DNA of 64,000 nucleotides from JACCXG01 sp963836735 (GTDB lineage: Bacteria; Acidobacteriota; Vicinamibacteria; Vicinamibacterales; 2-12-FULL-66-21). A model generated the notes under the pieces. It was not told the DNA's origin. It worked only from the letters and a program-made list of their open reading frames with translations, and made no database searches. The stretch is from the NCBI GenBank assembly GCA_963836735.1, contig CAWIKP010000025.1:186001-250000 (forward strand), written 5' to 3'. The stretch's first letter is position 1, and every line of letters begins with the position of its first letter. Both the position numbers and the translations under genes were made by a program. This document shows, piece after piece, positions 29,840-39,486 of this stretch.

Positions 29840-29932
29840 GCCTTCCGCCGGCTGCGCGGAAGGATTGACGTGCCTCCCGCCTTCCGGCGGAAGGTCCTGA
29901 TGGATCAGTAGCTTCCGCCTCTAGGCGGAAGC
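29840..29932. repeat. Cluster of three CTTCCGCC palindromes
   Basis: Three adjacent hairpins: CCTTCCGCCGGCTGCGCGGAAGG at ~29841-29863 (imperfect loop), CCTTCCGGCGGAAGG at ~29880-29894 and GCTTCCGCCTCTAGGCGGAAGC at ~29911-29932. They share the unit with the elements at 22122 and 26868. They occupy the whole gap between the TPR gene start and the small membrane protein stop. Confidence 0.75.
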
Positions 29933-29934
29933 GA

Positions 29935-30069
29935 TTACGGAACCAGCGTGGTGGCCGGCTTCAGCTCCGCGGCCGAGACCGGATTGGTGAGCCGGCTCGC
30001 GAGCGTCGCAAAGAACAAGATGAACAGCGCCAGACCGATTGCGGCGCCGATGGTACGTCCCGCTGACAT
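29935..30069 (-). CDS. Small single-span membrane protein
   Basis: 44 residues, starting MSAGRTIGAAIG at 30069 with GGAGG seven bases upstream. One hydrophobic helix (AIGLALFILFFATLASRL) dominates, followed by a short polar tail. The strong ribosome-binding site and clean stop make it more credible than most ORFs of this size. The function is unknown; it resembles small hydrophobic stress or respiratory-subunit peptides only in general character. Confidence 0.5.
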   Translation of the reverse strand: MSAGRTIGAAIGLALFILFFATLASRLTNPVSAAELKPATTLVP

Positions 30070-30243
30070 TGACAAACCTCCCGTGGAATCTTCAGCACGG
30101 GAGAAGGGCAAGCCGCGTGCCCCAGCCGGGGCACAGGGTAAGCGCCCAGCTCCGAGCGACTTACGGTGCGCATTCGATAACGGCACAGCCGTGTGCGTAT
30201 CGCGATTTGGTGATCGAGATTACGGAAAGAGTTGTGTCAGAAC

Positions 30244-30273
30244 AAAAAAGGCCGGGTCTCAAGACCCGGCCCA
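30244..30273 (-). terminator. Intrinsic terminator on the minus strand
   Basis: Read on the minus strand, GGGCCGGGTC-TTGA-GACCCGGCC forms a perfect GC-rich hairpin followed directly by six T. It lies ~65 nt after the stop of the M48 protease gene on the same strand, so it probably terminates that transcript. Confidence 0.75.
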
Positions 30274-30300
30274 CACTGCACTGGCCCCGAAGAAGAATGT

Positions 30301-30333
30301 AGCGGCCGGGCCTTCAGACCCGGCCGCTCTTTT
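30301..30333 (+). terminator. Second GGCCGGGTCT-type hairpin with a T run on plus
   Basis: AGCGGCCGGG-CCTTCAGA-CCCGGCCGCT followed by CTTTT forms a terminator-like hairpin on the plus strand. It shares the CCGGGTCT stem core with the element 30 nt upstream, and the M48 stop on minus lies just beyond it. No plus-strand gene precedes it, so it may be part of a small repeat family or protect against antisense transcription. Confidence 0.5.
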
Positions 30334-30338
30334 GAAAA

Positions 30339-31763
30339 CTACCGGTTGTCGGCAAGCTCCACGTTCTGCCGGATACGACTGAACGTATTCAGATACGTGC
30401 GCGCCTCGTCTGTCGGGGCGACGCCAATCATGAACAGCACGCTGCCGTCGCGGAGCTGCACGGTCGACACGTTGATGGCCTCGTTCTCGCCGGTCACCTC
30501 CGACACGTTGCTCAACGTGGTGGTGAGCCCCTGGCGGCCGCCGATACTGGCCCGCGCGTAGCCGCTCTGGCGGCGAAGCTGTGGGTTCGACTGGGCGAAG
30601 CCTTGAAGCAGCTGGTCGGTCTGCTGCTGCAGGTTGCCGTTGGCCCGGGTCACGCCCACTTCGATGCCGTGGGTGAACGCCGACTGCCCGTTTTCGGCCT
30701 GCAGGTACCCGCCACGCGGCGCGAACATGACGGTGTTGCCGCCACTCACCTGCGCCCAGTTCGCGGGCACGCTGATCCGAAGGAAGTCGCCCGGCTGATA
30801 CGTGCGCCAGTCGCCGGAGGGCGGTTCTACCCGCTCGTTGCCGCTCGTACCTACCGGTCCGCGCTGCGGGATCTGCTGTCCCTGCCTGGACCGCGCGACC
30901 TCTGCCGACGTCGGCGCCCGCGACATCTCGCGCAGCCGCGCGTGGACCGCCTGAATCTCACCGGTGTTCCCGCGGTTTCCCTGGACGCGCAGCATGTCCG
31001 CTTCCCGATTGATCGCCTCGACACGGTTGCCGGGGTTCGGGTGGTCGCTGAGGAACTCCGGTCCCCCGCCGCCGCCCTGACGTTCGATCGTCTGGAACAT
31101 GCTGGCCATCGCACGGGGGTCGTAACCTGCACGCGCCATCAGCTGCGCCCCGAGCAGGTCCGCCTCGCGCTCGTACTCACGGCTGTATTTGAGGAACCAC
31201 GTGCCCAAGCCGAGCTGCGAGCCCTGCGAGACCACCGCGCCGGTGCGGCCGCCGAGAATCGCGCCGAGGACCTGACCTGCGATCGCGCCGATCTGGAATT
31301 TCTGGCCGGTGGTCGCCTGCGCTGTGCCGTGCCGGAGGATGACGTGCGAGAGCTCGTGGGCCATCACGCCGGCCACCTCCGCCTCGGATTTGGCGGCCTC
31401 GATCATCCCGCGATGCAGGAACATCGGCCCGCCAGGCAGCGCAAACGCGTTGATTTCCCGCAGATTCACGACGTCGAACGAGTAGCGGAACTCCGGCTGC
31501 CGGTACTCCGCCGGGATCGCCTCGATGAGGCGTTCACCGATGTGCTCGGCGAAGTCTTCCGTTCGCTGGTCGTTCAGCATCGGCATCTGCTGGCGCACTT
31601 CCCGCGCCGCCTGCAGCCCGAGCTCGACGTCCTGTTTCGGCGAGTAGCTGTTCTTGTGCGGCTCGATGTGGGTCTGCGCCGCCAACGACGCGGCGAGCAC
31701 CGCCGAGAGAACCGGCACGAGAAGGAACCGGGTTCGTGTCGATGAGTGCACCATTCGGGTCAT
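30339..31763 (-). CDS. M48-family zinc metalloprotease, exported
   Basis: 474 residues with a signal peptide (~residues 10-30, cleavage after LAAQ). The zinc motif HELSH is at residues 136-140, with the third ligand Glu in the EREADLLGAQL helix about 60 residues later. The LPGGPMFLHRGMIEAA segment upstream is typical of BepA/LoiP-like M48 proteases. The C-terminal third is a beta-rich domain. These enzymes act in envelope or outer-membrane protein quality control. Gene and terminator at 30244 form a complete unit. Confidence 0.88.
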   Translation of the reverse strand: MTRMVHSSTRTRFLLVPVLSAVLAASLAAQTHIEPHKNSYSPKQDVELGLQAAREVRQQMPMLNDQRTEDFAEHIGERLIEAIPAEYRQPEFRYSFDVVNLREINAFALPGGPMFLHRGMIEAAKSEAEVAGVMAHELSHVILRHGTAQATTGQKFQIGAIAGQVLGAILGGRTGAVVSQGSQLGLGTWFLKYSREYEREADLLGAQLMARAGYDPRAMASMFQTIERQGGGGGPEFLSDHPNPGNRVEAINREADMLRVQGNRGNTGEIQAVHARLREMSRAPTSAEVARSRQGQQIPQRGPVGTSGNERVEPPSGDWRTYQPGDFLRISVPANWAQVSGGNTVMFAPRGGYLQAENGQSAFTHGIEVGVTRANGNLQQQTDQLLQGFAQSNPQLRRQSGYARASIGGRQGLTTTLSNVSEVTGENEAINVSTVQLRDGSVLFMIGVAPTDEARTYLNTFSRIRQNVELADNR

Positions 31764-31953
31764 GCCCGCCGAAAATGCAATGCCGGCGCCAGCCAGAAAT
31801 GGCGATTTTACCTAATGTTTTTGAGGCTCTGTCCACTCCTGGCGACACCCCAGCCGGAATCGCAAGGTACGACGGAGACCAGCCTGTGGGTCAGCGGGAG
31901 GGATACTCGCGGAGAGAGGGGCAGACTCGACCGCTCGAGTCCGCCCCGCGGCG

Positions 31954-33381
31954 CTACTTCACTTCATAGGTCGCCATCACCGGCCGGTGATCCGACGGCA
32001 TGACGCCGCTCGAGTTGCGGACGTCGAACACCTGGACCTTCTTCAGCTTCAGCCGCGACGCCTGCTTCGAGTGGAACACGTAATCGATCCGGGAGTTCCG
32101 GGTGTTCCCGGCGGTATTGCCGGAATAAGCCACGTCGACGTCGAGACTCACCGCCATCGCCCAGGAGTCGTAGTACGGCGAGGTCATCTGGGAGATCTCG
32201 GTCGCGCCGGGCCAGGCATTGAAGTCGCCGGCAATGACGCGCTGCTCCGGGTAGTTGTCCGCCCAGGCCTTGAGCTCTTTCATCTGCGTGGTGCGCCGTG
32301 AGCTCGAATCGGCATCGAGATGCGTCGAGTACAGGTTCACGCGGATGCCGTTCACAATGGTCGCGATGCGCGCGACCGAGCGGCTGTAACTGAGCTGATA
32401 ATCGCCGTTCGATTCGATCGGGAACGTGGTCAGCAGCAGGTTGCCCTGGCCCTTGGTGTTGCCATCACGCTGCGCGAAGTTGTAGTACCAGGTCTTGCCG
32501 GTCTTCGACTTGAGCAGCGACGCGAACCTCGCCGGCTGGTCCTCGTTCCCCCAGCCGGTATATTTTTCCACCTCGTTGAGCGACACCACATTGGCGCCGG
32601 CCTTCACGATCCAGTCGGCGATGCGGCTGATGTTGTAGACGCCATCGGTGCCGACGCCGTGATGGATGTTCCAGTCGAGCACTTTCAGCAATGTCCCGGA
32701 CGTGCTCGCCGTTGACACCTCGCCGGTCACGTCGGACTCACTGCTCGTGGACAGGGCCGGCGGTTTCGAGTTCAGATACTTCGAGGGCGAGAGCAGGATT
32801 TGGTCAACGGACAGCCCGTCTTCGCGGGTCTGCACCCGGATCTTCTGAGTGCCCGTGGTTGCAAAGTAGATGTTCGGGCCGAGGACCCCCCATCCATAGC
32901 CGTTGTCCTGCCACATCCAGCCGGTCAGGCCACACCCCTTGCAGGGCTCGAGATTCACCTCGGTCGCCGAGGTCGTCCCGATCCGGTAGATGGCCCCCTT
33001 CGAGGCGTTGACGCTGTTCGAGAACTGCACGAACACCGAGTCGTTGTATGGGTCGTCGCCATCGGCGTGTCCGTGCACCCACAGGTGATACGGGACGCCG
33101 GCGGTCGCGGTGAACGTCAGCTCGAAATAGTTGGCAGGACTGGCGGCGGCGGTCTCGACCTTGGCGGCGTCGCCGTCCGGATGGCGAATCTTCGCACCAC
33201 CGTACGCCGCGCTGTCCGTCGTCACCGCCCATTTGCCCGCCTTGGCCGACGGACTACTGGCCTTGAGCACGATGTCGCTTTGGGCTGAGGCGTTCGCCGC
33301 CAGCATCAGCACCGCGCTCGCGAGCGTGGCGACGACAGTTCGGGTTCGCTTGGTGGATACGAGATTCACGAGTTGTTGCAT
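31954..33381 (-). CDS. Secreted endonuclease/exonuclease/phosphatase-family protein
   Basis: 475 residues. The start is MQQLVNLVST at 33381, preceded by GGAGAAGGA, with a signal peptide ending ~ANASAQ. Residues ~30-210 form a beta-rich region resembling a carbohydrate-binding module (NYFELTFTATAGVPYHLWVHG). Residues ~225-475 form the EEP fold: LDWNIHHG, NEVEKYTG, GDFNAWPG and SDHRPVMATY at the expected positions for Mg-dependent phosphodiesterase chemistry. It is probably an extracellular DNase or phosphodiesterase. Confidence 0.85.
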   Translation of the reverse strand: MQQLVNLVSTKRTRTVVATLASAVLMLAANASAQSDIVLKASSPSAKAGKWAVTTDSAAYGGAKIRHPDGDAAKVETAAASPANYFELTFTATAGVPYHLWVHGHADGDDPYNDSVFVQFSNSVNASKGAIYRIGTTSATEVNLEPCKGCGLTGWMWQDNGYGWGVLGPNIYFATTGTQKIRVQTREDGLSVDQILLSPSKYLNSKPPALSTSSESDVTGEVSTASTSGTLLKVLDWNIHHGVGTDGVYNISRIADWIVKAGANVVSLNEVEKYTGWGNEDQPARFASLLKSKTGKTWYYNFAQRDGNTKGQGNLLLTTFPIESNGDYQLSYSRSVARIATIVNGIRVNLYSTHLDADSSSRRTTQMKELKAWADNYPEQRVIAGDFNAWPGATEISQMTSPYYDSWAMAVSLDVDVAYSGNTAGNTRNSRIDYVFHSKQASRLKLKKVQVFDVRNSSGVMPSDHRPVMATYEVK

Positions 33382-33759
33382 TCCTTCTCCGGCACACCAC
33401 GAGGGCACACTGACGGCGCGACGCGGACGGCCGGACGCGAGGGAGGCTGTCCACACGCGTCCACCATCGACGCTGCCGTTCGGGTTGAAGTTGTGTGATT
33501 GAAATCGACGCGTCGCAGGCGCGCCGCTCTGCAGGGGACATCGCAAGGACCCGGCCATTCATCGCGACCTCAGCGATATCTCGTCGACGAGCGGGAAATG
33601 CAGGGGTTTTCTAACGGTTGCGTCGGCAACTCATTCGAGCACGCCGGTAGCTTCTACATGGGAATGACGGTATTGCAACTGATCCATTTCCAGCGCCGCG
33701 GCGTTGACGGCATTCGCAACTGAACTGTTTCTGGCGGCCGCCAAGTTAGAATCGCTCCC
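33382..33759. other. Intergenic region between divergent nuclease and histidine kinase genes
   Basis: 378 nt without a supported gene. It holds the upstream regions of two divergent genes. The only regulatory signal I can support is a TAGAAT box close to the kinase start. A weak TTGACG lies at ~33705 but its spacing to that box is too long for a standard promoter. Confidence 0.5.
33747..33752 (+). promoter_or_regulatory. Candidate -10 box for leaderless histidine kinase mRNA
   Basis: TAGAAT ends seven bases before the TTG start at 33760, the spacing expected when transcription starts at the first base of the start codon. No Shine-Dalgarno motif precedes that TTG. The same arrangement (a six-base box, seven bases, TTG) is seen at 41980 before the GAF/HATPase gene. 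Confidence 0.4.
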
Positions 33760-35991
33760 TTGGAATCCCTGTCACTGCTTGCGCCATTCCAGCGGGGATC
33801 GCGCGCGCTGATCATCGGCGTCACCGCAGCCGTGCTGATTTCGGTCGTGATGCTCTTGGGCCTGGATCTCTGGTGGGGCTACGACCGATCGGTGAGCGTC
33901 GCGGAGAGGAAGGCCACGAATCTGGCCGCCGTCCTCGCTGAGTACATGCGGGGATCGTTTGCCGTGGCCGATACCTCGCTGCGGCAGCTGGCGGTCCACG
34001 GCACCCGCGTCGGCGGTGCGGCCGCGGATGCGGAGGCCTGGGATCCGATCCTCGACGCGGCCCAGGCGGCGATGCCCGTCGGCGCCAGCGGTTCGATCAG
34101 CGTGACCGATGGCACGGGGATCATCCGTCACGCGACCCGCAGGGACATCCTCGGCCAGTCGCGGGCGGGCAATTACATCTTCCGGACGCTGTCGACGTCC
34201 CGCACCGATGAGCTCACCCTCGACCCGCCCTTCCTGGTCCCCGGCAGCCCGCCACGCTTCATTCTTCCGATTGGCCGGCGCCTCGCTACCCGGTCGGGCA
34301 AGTTCGATGGCGTGGTCGTGACGGCGTTCGAACCCGACTCGTTCCGTCAGTTCTTCCGCACGCTCGACATCGGGACCGAGGGGGTCATCACGGTACTGCA
34401 CCGGGACGGCGTGGTGGTGTTCCGCGAACCGTCAACCGCGGATCCCATCGGCCAGTCCGCCGAAGGCGATCCGTTCCTCCAGATTGCGCGCGACGGACCG
34501 GGACGCGGGCGGTTGAGCGGCTCCCTGCTCCCTGGCGGACCGGCATTCGTGAGCGCGTACGAGAACGTTCGATCGCCGTCACTGCTGGTCGCGGTGTCCC
34601 TCAAACGTTCCGAGGTGCTCGCCGAGTGGCGCGATCATGTACGCACATCTGCGCTTGCGGTCGGCGCGCTGGCGATCACGCTCGGGATGATCGTGTTCGG
34701 CCTGCTCCGCCAGACCGCCGCGCGGGTCAGGGCCGAGACCGAGCTCGGTCAGCACCAGGAGCTGGAGGCAGACCGGCTGCGCGAGGCGAACGAGCGGCTC
34801 GAGGGCTCGCTCGAGCGCGAGCAGGGGGCGCGGCGCGATGCGGAGGCGGCCAGCCGTCTCAAGGACGAGTTCCTGATGACGCTGTCGCACGAACTGCGCA
34901 CGCCGCTGACCGCGATTTATGGCTGGGTGCGCATGCTGTCGACCGGCGTCATTCCGGCGACCGAGCACGGGCGGGCGCTGGCGACGGTCGAGCGCAATGC
35001 CCTCGCGCAGGCCCGGCTCATCGACGATCTTCTCGACGTCTCGCGCGCGATCAGCGGCAAGCTGCGGCTCGAGCCGCGGCACGTGAGTGTCTCTGAGATC
35101 GTCCGGGCCGCCGTGGATACGGTCGTGCCCGCCGTCGATGCCAAGGGGATCCAGCTGCGCGCGACCATCGACGAAGCGACGGGCGTGATCGTGGCCGATC
35201 CCGATCGGGTCCAACAGATCGTCTGGAACCTGCTGTCGAACGCGATCAAGTTCACACCGAACGACGGGACGATCGAGCTCGCCGTGGCCCGCAACGGCAA
35301 CGACGTCGAGATTGTTGTCCGCGATACCGGCATCGGCATTCACCCGGAGTTCGTCCCGTATGTCTTCGAGCGATTCCGCCAGGCCGACGTCGGATCCCGG
35401 CGGCAGTATGGCGGCCTCGGCCTCGGCCTGGCGATCGTCCGGCACCTGGTGGAGCTGCACGGCGGCAATGTCGGTGCGGAGAGCCCGGGCGAGGGCCGCG
35501 GCACGACGTTCCGGGTCGTGCTGCCGGCACGCGCGGTCCAGCGCGATGCGGCTCCGGCCGTGCCCGCAGTGCCCGAACCGCCGCGCAACGTCGAGCGCGG
35601 CCGGCTCGATGGGGTCCGGGTGCTCGTCGTGGACGATGAGGCGGACGCACGCGACCTGTTCCGATCAATCCTTCACAAGGCGGGCGCCGAGGTGGACGTC
35701 GCGGAGTCTGCGGCGGCCGCGCTCGACATCATGGCGGCGCGTCCGCCGCGCGTGCTGGTGACCGACATCGAGATGCCCGGCCGCGACGGCTACCAGCTCC
35801 TCGAGGCCGCCCGGGCCACGGCCGGGACGAGCCAGCCCTTCGCCGCGGTCGCGGTCACCGCTTACGCCCGGGACGTCGACAGACGCCGCTCACTCGACGC
35901 CGGCTTCGATCTGCACCTGTCGAAACTGGTCGACCCGGACAATCTCGTGGCCGCAATCGTCTCGCTGACCATGCCGCTCGACGTGCGCTAG
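33760..35991 (+). CDS. Hybrid sensor histidine kinase
   Basis: 743 residues from a TTG start. Two transmembrane segments (~15-38 and ~292-315) flank a periplasmic sensor of dCache/CHASE-like character (residues ~40-290). A coiled-coil linker leads to HisKA with the phospho-acceptor His377 (LSHELRTPLTAIYGW). HATPase_c follows with an N box (NLLSNAIKFTP), DTGIGI and GGLGLGLAI. The C-terminal receiver has Asp669 (VTDIEMPGRDGY) and the acid pair VVDDEADA. The signal probably relays within the protein to a separate phosphotransfer partner not found in this window. Confidence 0.92.
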   Translation: MESLSLLAPFQRGSRALIIGVTAAVLISVVMLLGLDLWWGYDRSVSVAERKATNLAAVLAEYMRGSFAVADTSLRQLAVHGTRVGGAAADAEAWDPILDAAQAAMPVGASGSISVTDGTGIIRHATRRDILGQSRAGNYIFRTLSTSRTDELTLDPPFLVPGSPPRFILPIGRRLATRSGKFDGVVVTAFEPDSFRQFFRTLDIGTEGVITVLHRDGVVVFREPSTADPIGQSAEGDPFLQIARDGPGRGRLSGSLLPGGPAFVSAYENVRSPSLLVAVSLKRSEVLAEWRDHVRTSALAVGALAITLGMIVFGLLRQTAARVRAETELGQHQELEADRLREANERLEGSLEREQGARRDAEAASRLKDEFLMTLSHELRTPLTAIYGWVRMLSTGVIPATEHGRALATVERNALAQARLIDDLLDVSRAISGKLRLEPRHVSVSEIVRAAVDTVVPAVDAKGIQLRATIDEATGVIVADPDRVQQIVWNLLSNAIKFTPNDGTIELAVARNGNDVEIVVRDTGIGIHPEFVPYVFERFRQADVGSRRQYGGLGLGLAIVRHLVELHGGNVGAESPGEGRGTTFRVVLPARAVQRDAAPAVPAVPEPPRNVERGRLDGVRVLVVDDEADARDLFRSILHKAGAEVDVAESAAAALDIMAARPPRVLVTDIEMPGRDGYQLLEAARATAGTSQPFAAVAVTAYARDVDRRRSLDAGFDLHLSKLVDPDNLVAAIVSLTMPLDVR

Positions 35992-36075
35992 GCCGCAGCC
36001 CGGCATTGCGGCCGGGCGCGCGCCGTGGTACACACCCGCTGCGTTCCTGTCCGTTCCTATCAAGGAGAGACACTT

Positions 36076-39000
36076 GTGAGGCGTCCGGCATTCTGGGTTG
36101 CGTTCGCGCTCTTCTCGCTGGCATCGGCAGTTCTTGCAGTCCGTTATTTCCCCCAGGCGTTCTCCATCGTGGCGCTCGACATCACAATGGACCGCGAGCA
36201 GGCGGTCTCCCGCGCGCGCGAGCTGATGACGCGCGACTCGCTGGGGCCCTCCGGCTACCGCCAGGCCGCGTCGTTCGCGCTCGACAACGAAGCCCAGACG
36301 TTCATCGAGCTCGAGGGCGGCGGCAAGGACGCGTTCACCGCGATGCTGAAGAACCGCCTCTACTCCGCCTACACCTGGCAGGTGCGGCAGTTCCGGGAAG
36401 GCGAGACCCACGAGACCACGATCCGCTTCACGCCGGAGGGCAAGGCCTACGGGTTCGTCGAGAGACTGCCTGAAAACGCCCCGGGGGCCGCACTCGACGC
36501 CGGAGCCGCGCGATCGATCGGCGAACGCGGCGCGGCACAGTGGAACGTGGACCTCTCGCTGTTCACCCTCGTCGAGCAGGGCCAGAAGCGGCAGGTCAGC
36601 GGACGGGTCGACCACACCATCACCCTCGAGCGGACCGGGGCCGCCGCCGGCGAGGGGCGCTACCGCCTGCGGCTGGTCGTGTCGGGGGATCGGCTCACCG
36701 AGGTCACGCACTTCGTGCGCATCCCGGAAGCGTTCACCCGCCGCTACGCGAACATGCGTTCGGTCAACGACGCGATCGGGATCGGCTCGGTGGTGGGCCT
36801 GATGCTGCTCTATGTGATCGGCGGCGTCGGCGTCGGGCTGTTCTTCATGATGCGGCAGCGCTGGGTGCAGTGGCGGCATGCCGCCTTCTGGGGCATGGCG
36901 GTCGCCGGGTTCCAGGCCTTGAACCTGGTGAACGAGTTCCCGCTCGCCTGGATGGCCTACGACACCGCGATCCCGAGATCGACGTTCCTCGCGCAGCAGG
37001 CGGCGCTCGTGGTCGCGAGCTTCATCGGCTACTCGGCTTTCTTCGGCGTCTCGTTCATTGCGGCGGAAACCCTGACCCGGCGCGCCTTCGGCCACCACCC
37101 GCAGCTCTGGCGCGTGTGGTCGCGACGTCCGCCCGCCGAAGATGCCGCTGCCATCCCGGGAGCGTCGGTCCAGGTGCTCGGGCTCACCGCAGCCGGCTTC
37201 CTGCTGGTCTCGGTGTTCCTCGCTTACGACGTGATGCTGTACTTCGTCGCCACGAAGTACTTCGGCTGGTGGTCGCCTGCGGAAGCCCTGCTCCACCCTG
37301 ACGTGCTCGCGACGCACGCCCCCTGGCTTTCGGCGATCGCCAATTCATTCCAGGCAGGCTTCTGGGAGGAGGCGCTGTTCCGCGCGGTGCCGCTCGCCGG
37401 CGCTGCGCTCATCGGCGATCGCTTCGGGCAGCGGCGCCTTTTCCTGGTGATCGGGTTCGTGATTCAGGCGGCCATCTTCGGCGCCGGCCATGCACCGTAC
37501 CCTGCGCAGCCGGCGTACGCCCGGCCCGTCGAGCTGATCATCCCGTCGATCGGGTTCGGTCTTCTTTACATCGCGTACGGCCTGGTGCCGGGAATCATCC
37601 TGCACTACGCGTTCGACGCCGTGCTGTTCTCGATCCCCATCCTGCTGGCCGATGCACCCGGGATCTGGGTGCAGAAATTCTTCGTCGCCGCGTTCATCCT
37701 GGTGCCGCTCTGGGTGGTCCTGGCGAGGCGCCTGCAGGCAGGCAGATGGACCGAGCTGTCGCCGGCCGACCGGAACGCTGCCTGGAGGCCGCCGGCCACC
37801 GACACGGTCGAGGAGCCCGTCGCCGCCAGCGTGCCGCAGGTGGCGATGACGCCACGGGCGAGAACCGCCTGGCTCGCACTCGGCGGGGTCGGACTGGTCG
37901 CCGTCGTCGCCGCAATCGTCGCGGCCACGCCGCACACGTTGACCGCGACGCGGGCGCACGCCGAGGCGGTCACCCGCCAGGCCATCGCTGAACGGGGTGT
38001 TCAGCTCGGCCCGGGCTGGCGCGTGATGCCGGTGCCGCTCGACGGCAGCGGCAGCACACACGAGTTCGTCGCCGAGACCGCAGGCGAGGCCCGCCGGCAG
38101 GAGCTGATCGGCAAGTACCTCCCGGCGCCGGGCTGGTCGGTGCGCGCCGCGACGTTCCAGGGAGACGTGGCCGATCGGGCGGAAGAATGGAGCGGGGTCG
38201 TGTCTGCGTCCGGGGAGATGCGGCGGCTGCAGCACAAGGTCCCCGAGGGCAGGCCTGGCGCATCGCTCAGCGAGAGCGAGGCCCGGGCCATCGCCGTGCG
38301 CGCCCTCGTGGAACGTCGAGGGCTCGACGTGGGACGTGGCCAGGCCCGGGAAGTCTCGGCCACGTCGTCCAGGCTCAAGGCGCGCACCGACTGGACGTTC
38401 ACCTTCACCGACACGACCATCGCCCCGCTCCCGCAGGGAGAGCCCCGCATCGCGGTCGAGATTGCCGGCGACGAGGTGGCTGCCGCACGGCCGTTCCTGT
38501 TCGTGCCGGAAACCTGGGAGCGCCAGCAGCGTGCGGCCGACACGCGTGACCTGATCATCCGGATCGTCGACACGTTCGTCTTCGCGGGGCTGCTGGTCGG
38601 CGCCGCGATCCTGGGGATCATGGCGTGGAGCCGGAGACGGTACACGCCCCGTCTATTCGTGGCTGGGGCGGCGATCATGCTGGTCGTGTCGGTGGCGCGA
38701 AGCCTCAACAACTATCCCACCGTACTCGCCCAGCTCCTCACCGAGGCGCCATTGCAGCTCCAGGTCCTCGGCATCATCGGCATCGGCCTGGTGGGGCTGA
38801 CGATCAGTGCAGTGCTCGTGGGGTTGGTACTCGGCGCTTTGCCTCAGCGCTTGTCGTCGTCATGGGTGCTGCCCGATTCCGAAGCGCTGCGCCTCGGCGT
38901 CGCGGTCGGCATCTTCGGCGCCGCCGCTTCTGCCGGAGCGAGTGCGCTCCGTTCGCCCGCCTGGGCGCAGACGCCCGACGTCACCGCCGCCGGCGCGGCG

Positions 39001-39486
39001 ATTCCGCTTCTTCAGAGTGCGCTCACGCCGATCACGCAGGTCCTGATGGCGTCGGCCATCCTGCTGCCAACGATGGTCACCGTCGATCGATGGACCTTCG
39101 GATGGACACGCCGGCGCTCGAGTGGCAGCGCCATGCTCGCGTTGCTCGGCTTCGCCGCCGTTGGCGTTCCGGAGGGTCTTCACGTTGGCGGCTGGGCAGT
39201 GGCCGTGCTGGCAATCGTCGTCGCTCTCGTCATCGCTTACGCGACCGTGCTGCGGTTCGATCTGACGATGGTGCCGATCGCCCTGGGAACGATGGCCGCG
39301 CTCGGCGCACTCGTGCGCGCTGCCGATCGCCCGTATCCGGGAGCGGTGTTCGGCATCGCCGCCGGCGGCGCGCTGACATGGCTGGTCAGCTGGTGGTGGT
39401 TCAGGGCCTTGCGGCGCGCCAGGGCGACCGCTGCCCAGACACAGGGGTCGGCTGTCGGCTACCAGCTTTCGGATGTCACGTCCTAG
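36076..39486 (+). CDS. Very large CPBP-family intramembrane protease
   Basis: ~1136 residues from the GTG at 36076 (AAGGAGAGA upstream). TM1 is at the N-terminus, then a ~200-residue extracytoplasmic region and several helices. The CPBP (CAAX-protease/bacteriocin-processing) core has E431/E432 in FWEEALFRAVPL, the HAPYP histidine and the HYAFDAVLF histidine. A second soluble segment (~620-830) and a further ~8 helices follow. Ordinary CPBP proteins are 200-300 residues, so this is an unusual extended form seen in Acidobacteriota. It probably processes prenylated or lipidated peptides; the substrate is unknown. Confidence 0.85.
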   Translation: MRRPAFWVAFALFSLASAVLAVRYFPQAFSIVALDITMDREQAVSRARELMTRDSLGPSGYRQAASFALDNEAQTFIELEGGGKDAFTAMLKNRLYSAYTWQVRQFREGETHETTIRFTPEGKAYGFVERLPENAPGAALDAGAARSIGERGAAQWNVDLSLFTLVEQGQKRQVSGRVDHTITLERTGAAAGEGRYRLRLVVSGDRLTEVTHFVRIPEAFTRRYANMRSVNDAIGIGSVVGLMLLYVIGGVGVGLFFMMRQRWVQWRHAAFWGMAVAGFQALNLVNEFPLAWMAYDTAIPRSTFLAQQAALVVASFIGYSAFFGVSFIAAETLTRRAFGHHPQLWRVWSRRPPAEDAAAIPGASVQVLGLTAAGFLLVSVFLAYDVMLYFVATKYFGWWSPAEALLHPDVLATHAPWLSAIANSFQAGFWEEALFRAVPLAGAALIGDRFGQRRLFLVIGFVIQAAIFGAGHAPYPAQPAYARPVELIIPSIGFGLLYIAYGLVPGIILHYAFDAVLFSIPILLADAPGIWVQKFFVAAFILVPLWVVLARRLQAGRWTELSPADRNAAWRPPATDTVEEPVAASVPQVAMTPRARTAWLALGGVGLVAVVAAIVAATPHTLTATRAHAEAVTRQAIAERGVQLGPGWRVMPVPLDGSGSTHEFVAETAGEARRQELIGKYLPAPGWSVRAATFQGDVADRAEEWSGVVSASGEMRRLQHKVPEGRPGASLSESEARAIAVRALVERRGLDVGRGQAREVSATSSRLKARTDWTFTFTDTTIAPLPQGEPRIAVEIAGDEVAAARPFLFVPETWERQQRAADTRDLIIRIVDTFVFAGLLVGAAILGIMAWSRRRYTPRLFVAGAAIMLVVSVARSLNNYPTVLAQLLTEAPLQLQVLGIIGIGLVGLTISAVLVGLVLGALPQRLSSSWVLPDSEALRLGVAVGIFGAAASAGASALRSPAWAQTPDVTAAGAAIPLLQSALTPITQVLMASAILLPTMVTVDRWTFGWTRRRSSGSAMLALLGFAAVGVPEGLHVGGWAVAVLAIVVALVIAYATVLRFDLTMVPIALGTMAALGALVRAADRPYPGAVFGIAAGGALTWLVSWWWFRALRRARATAAQTQGSAVGYQLSDVTS

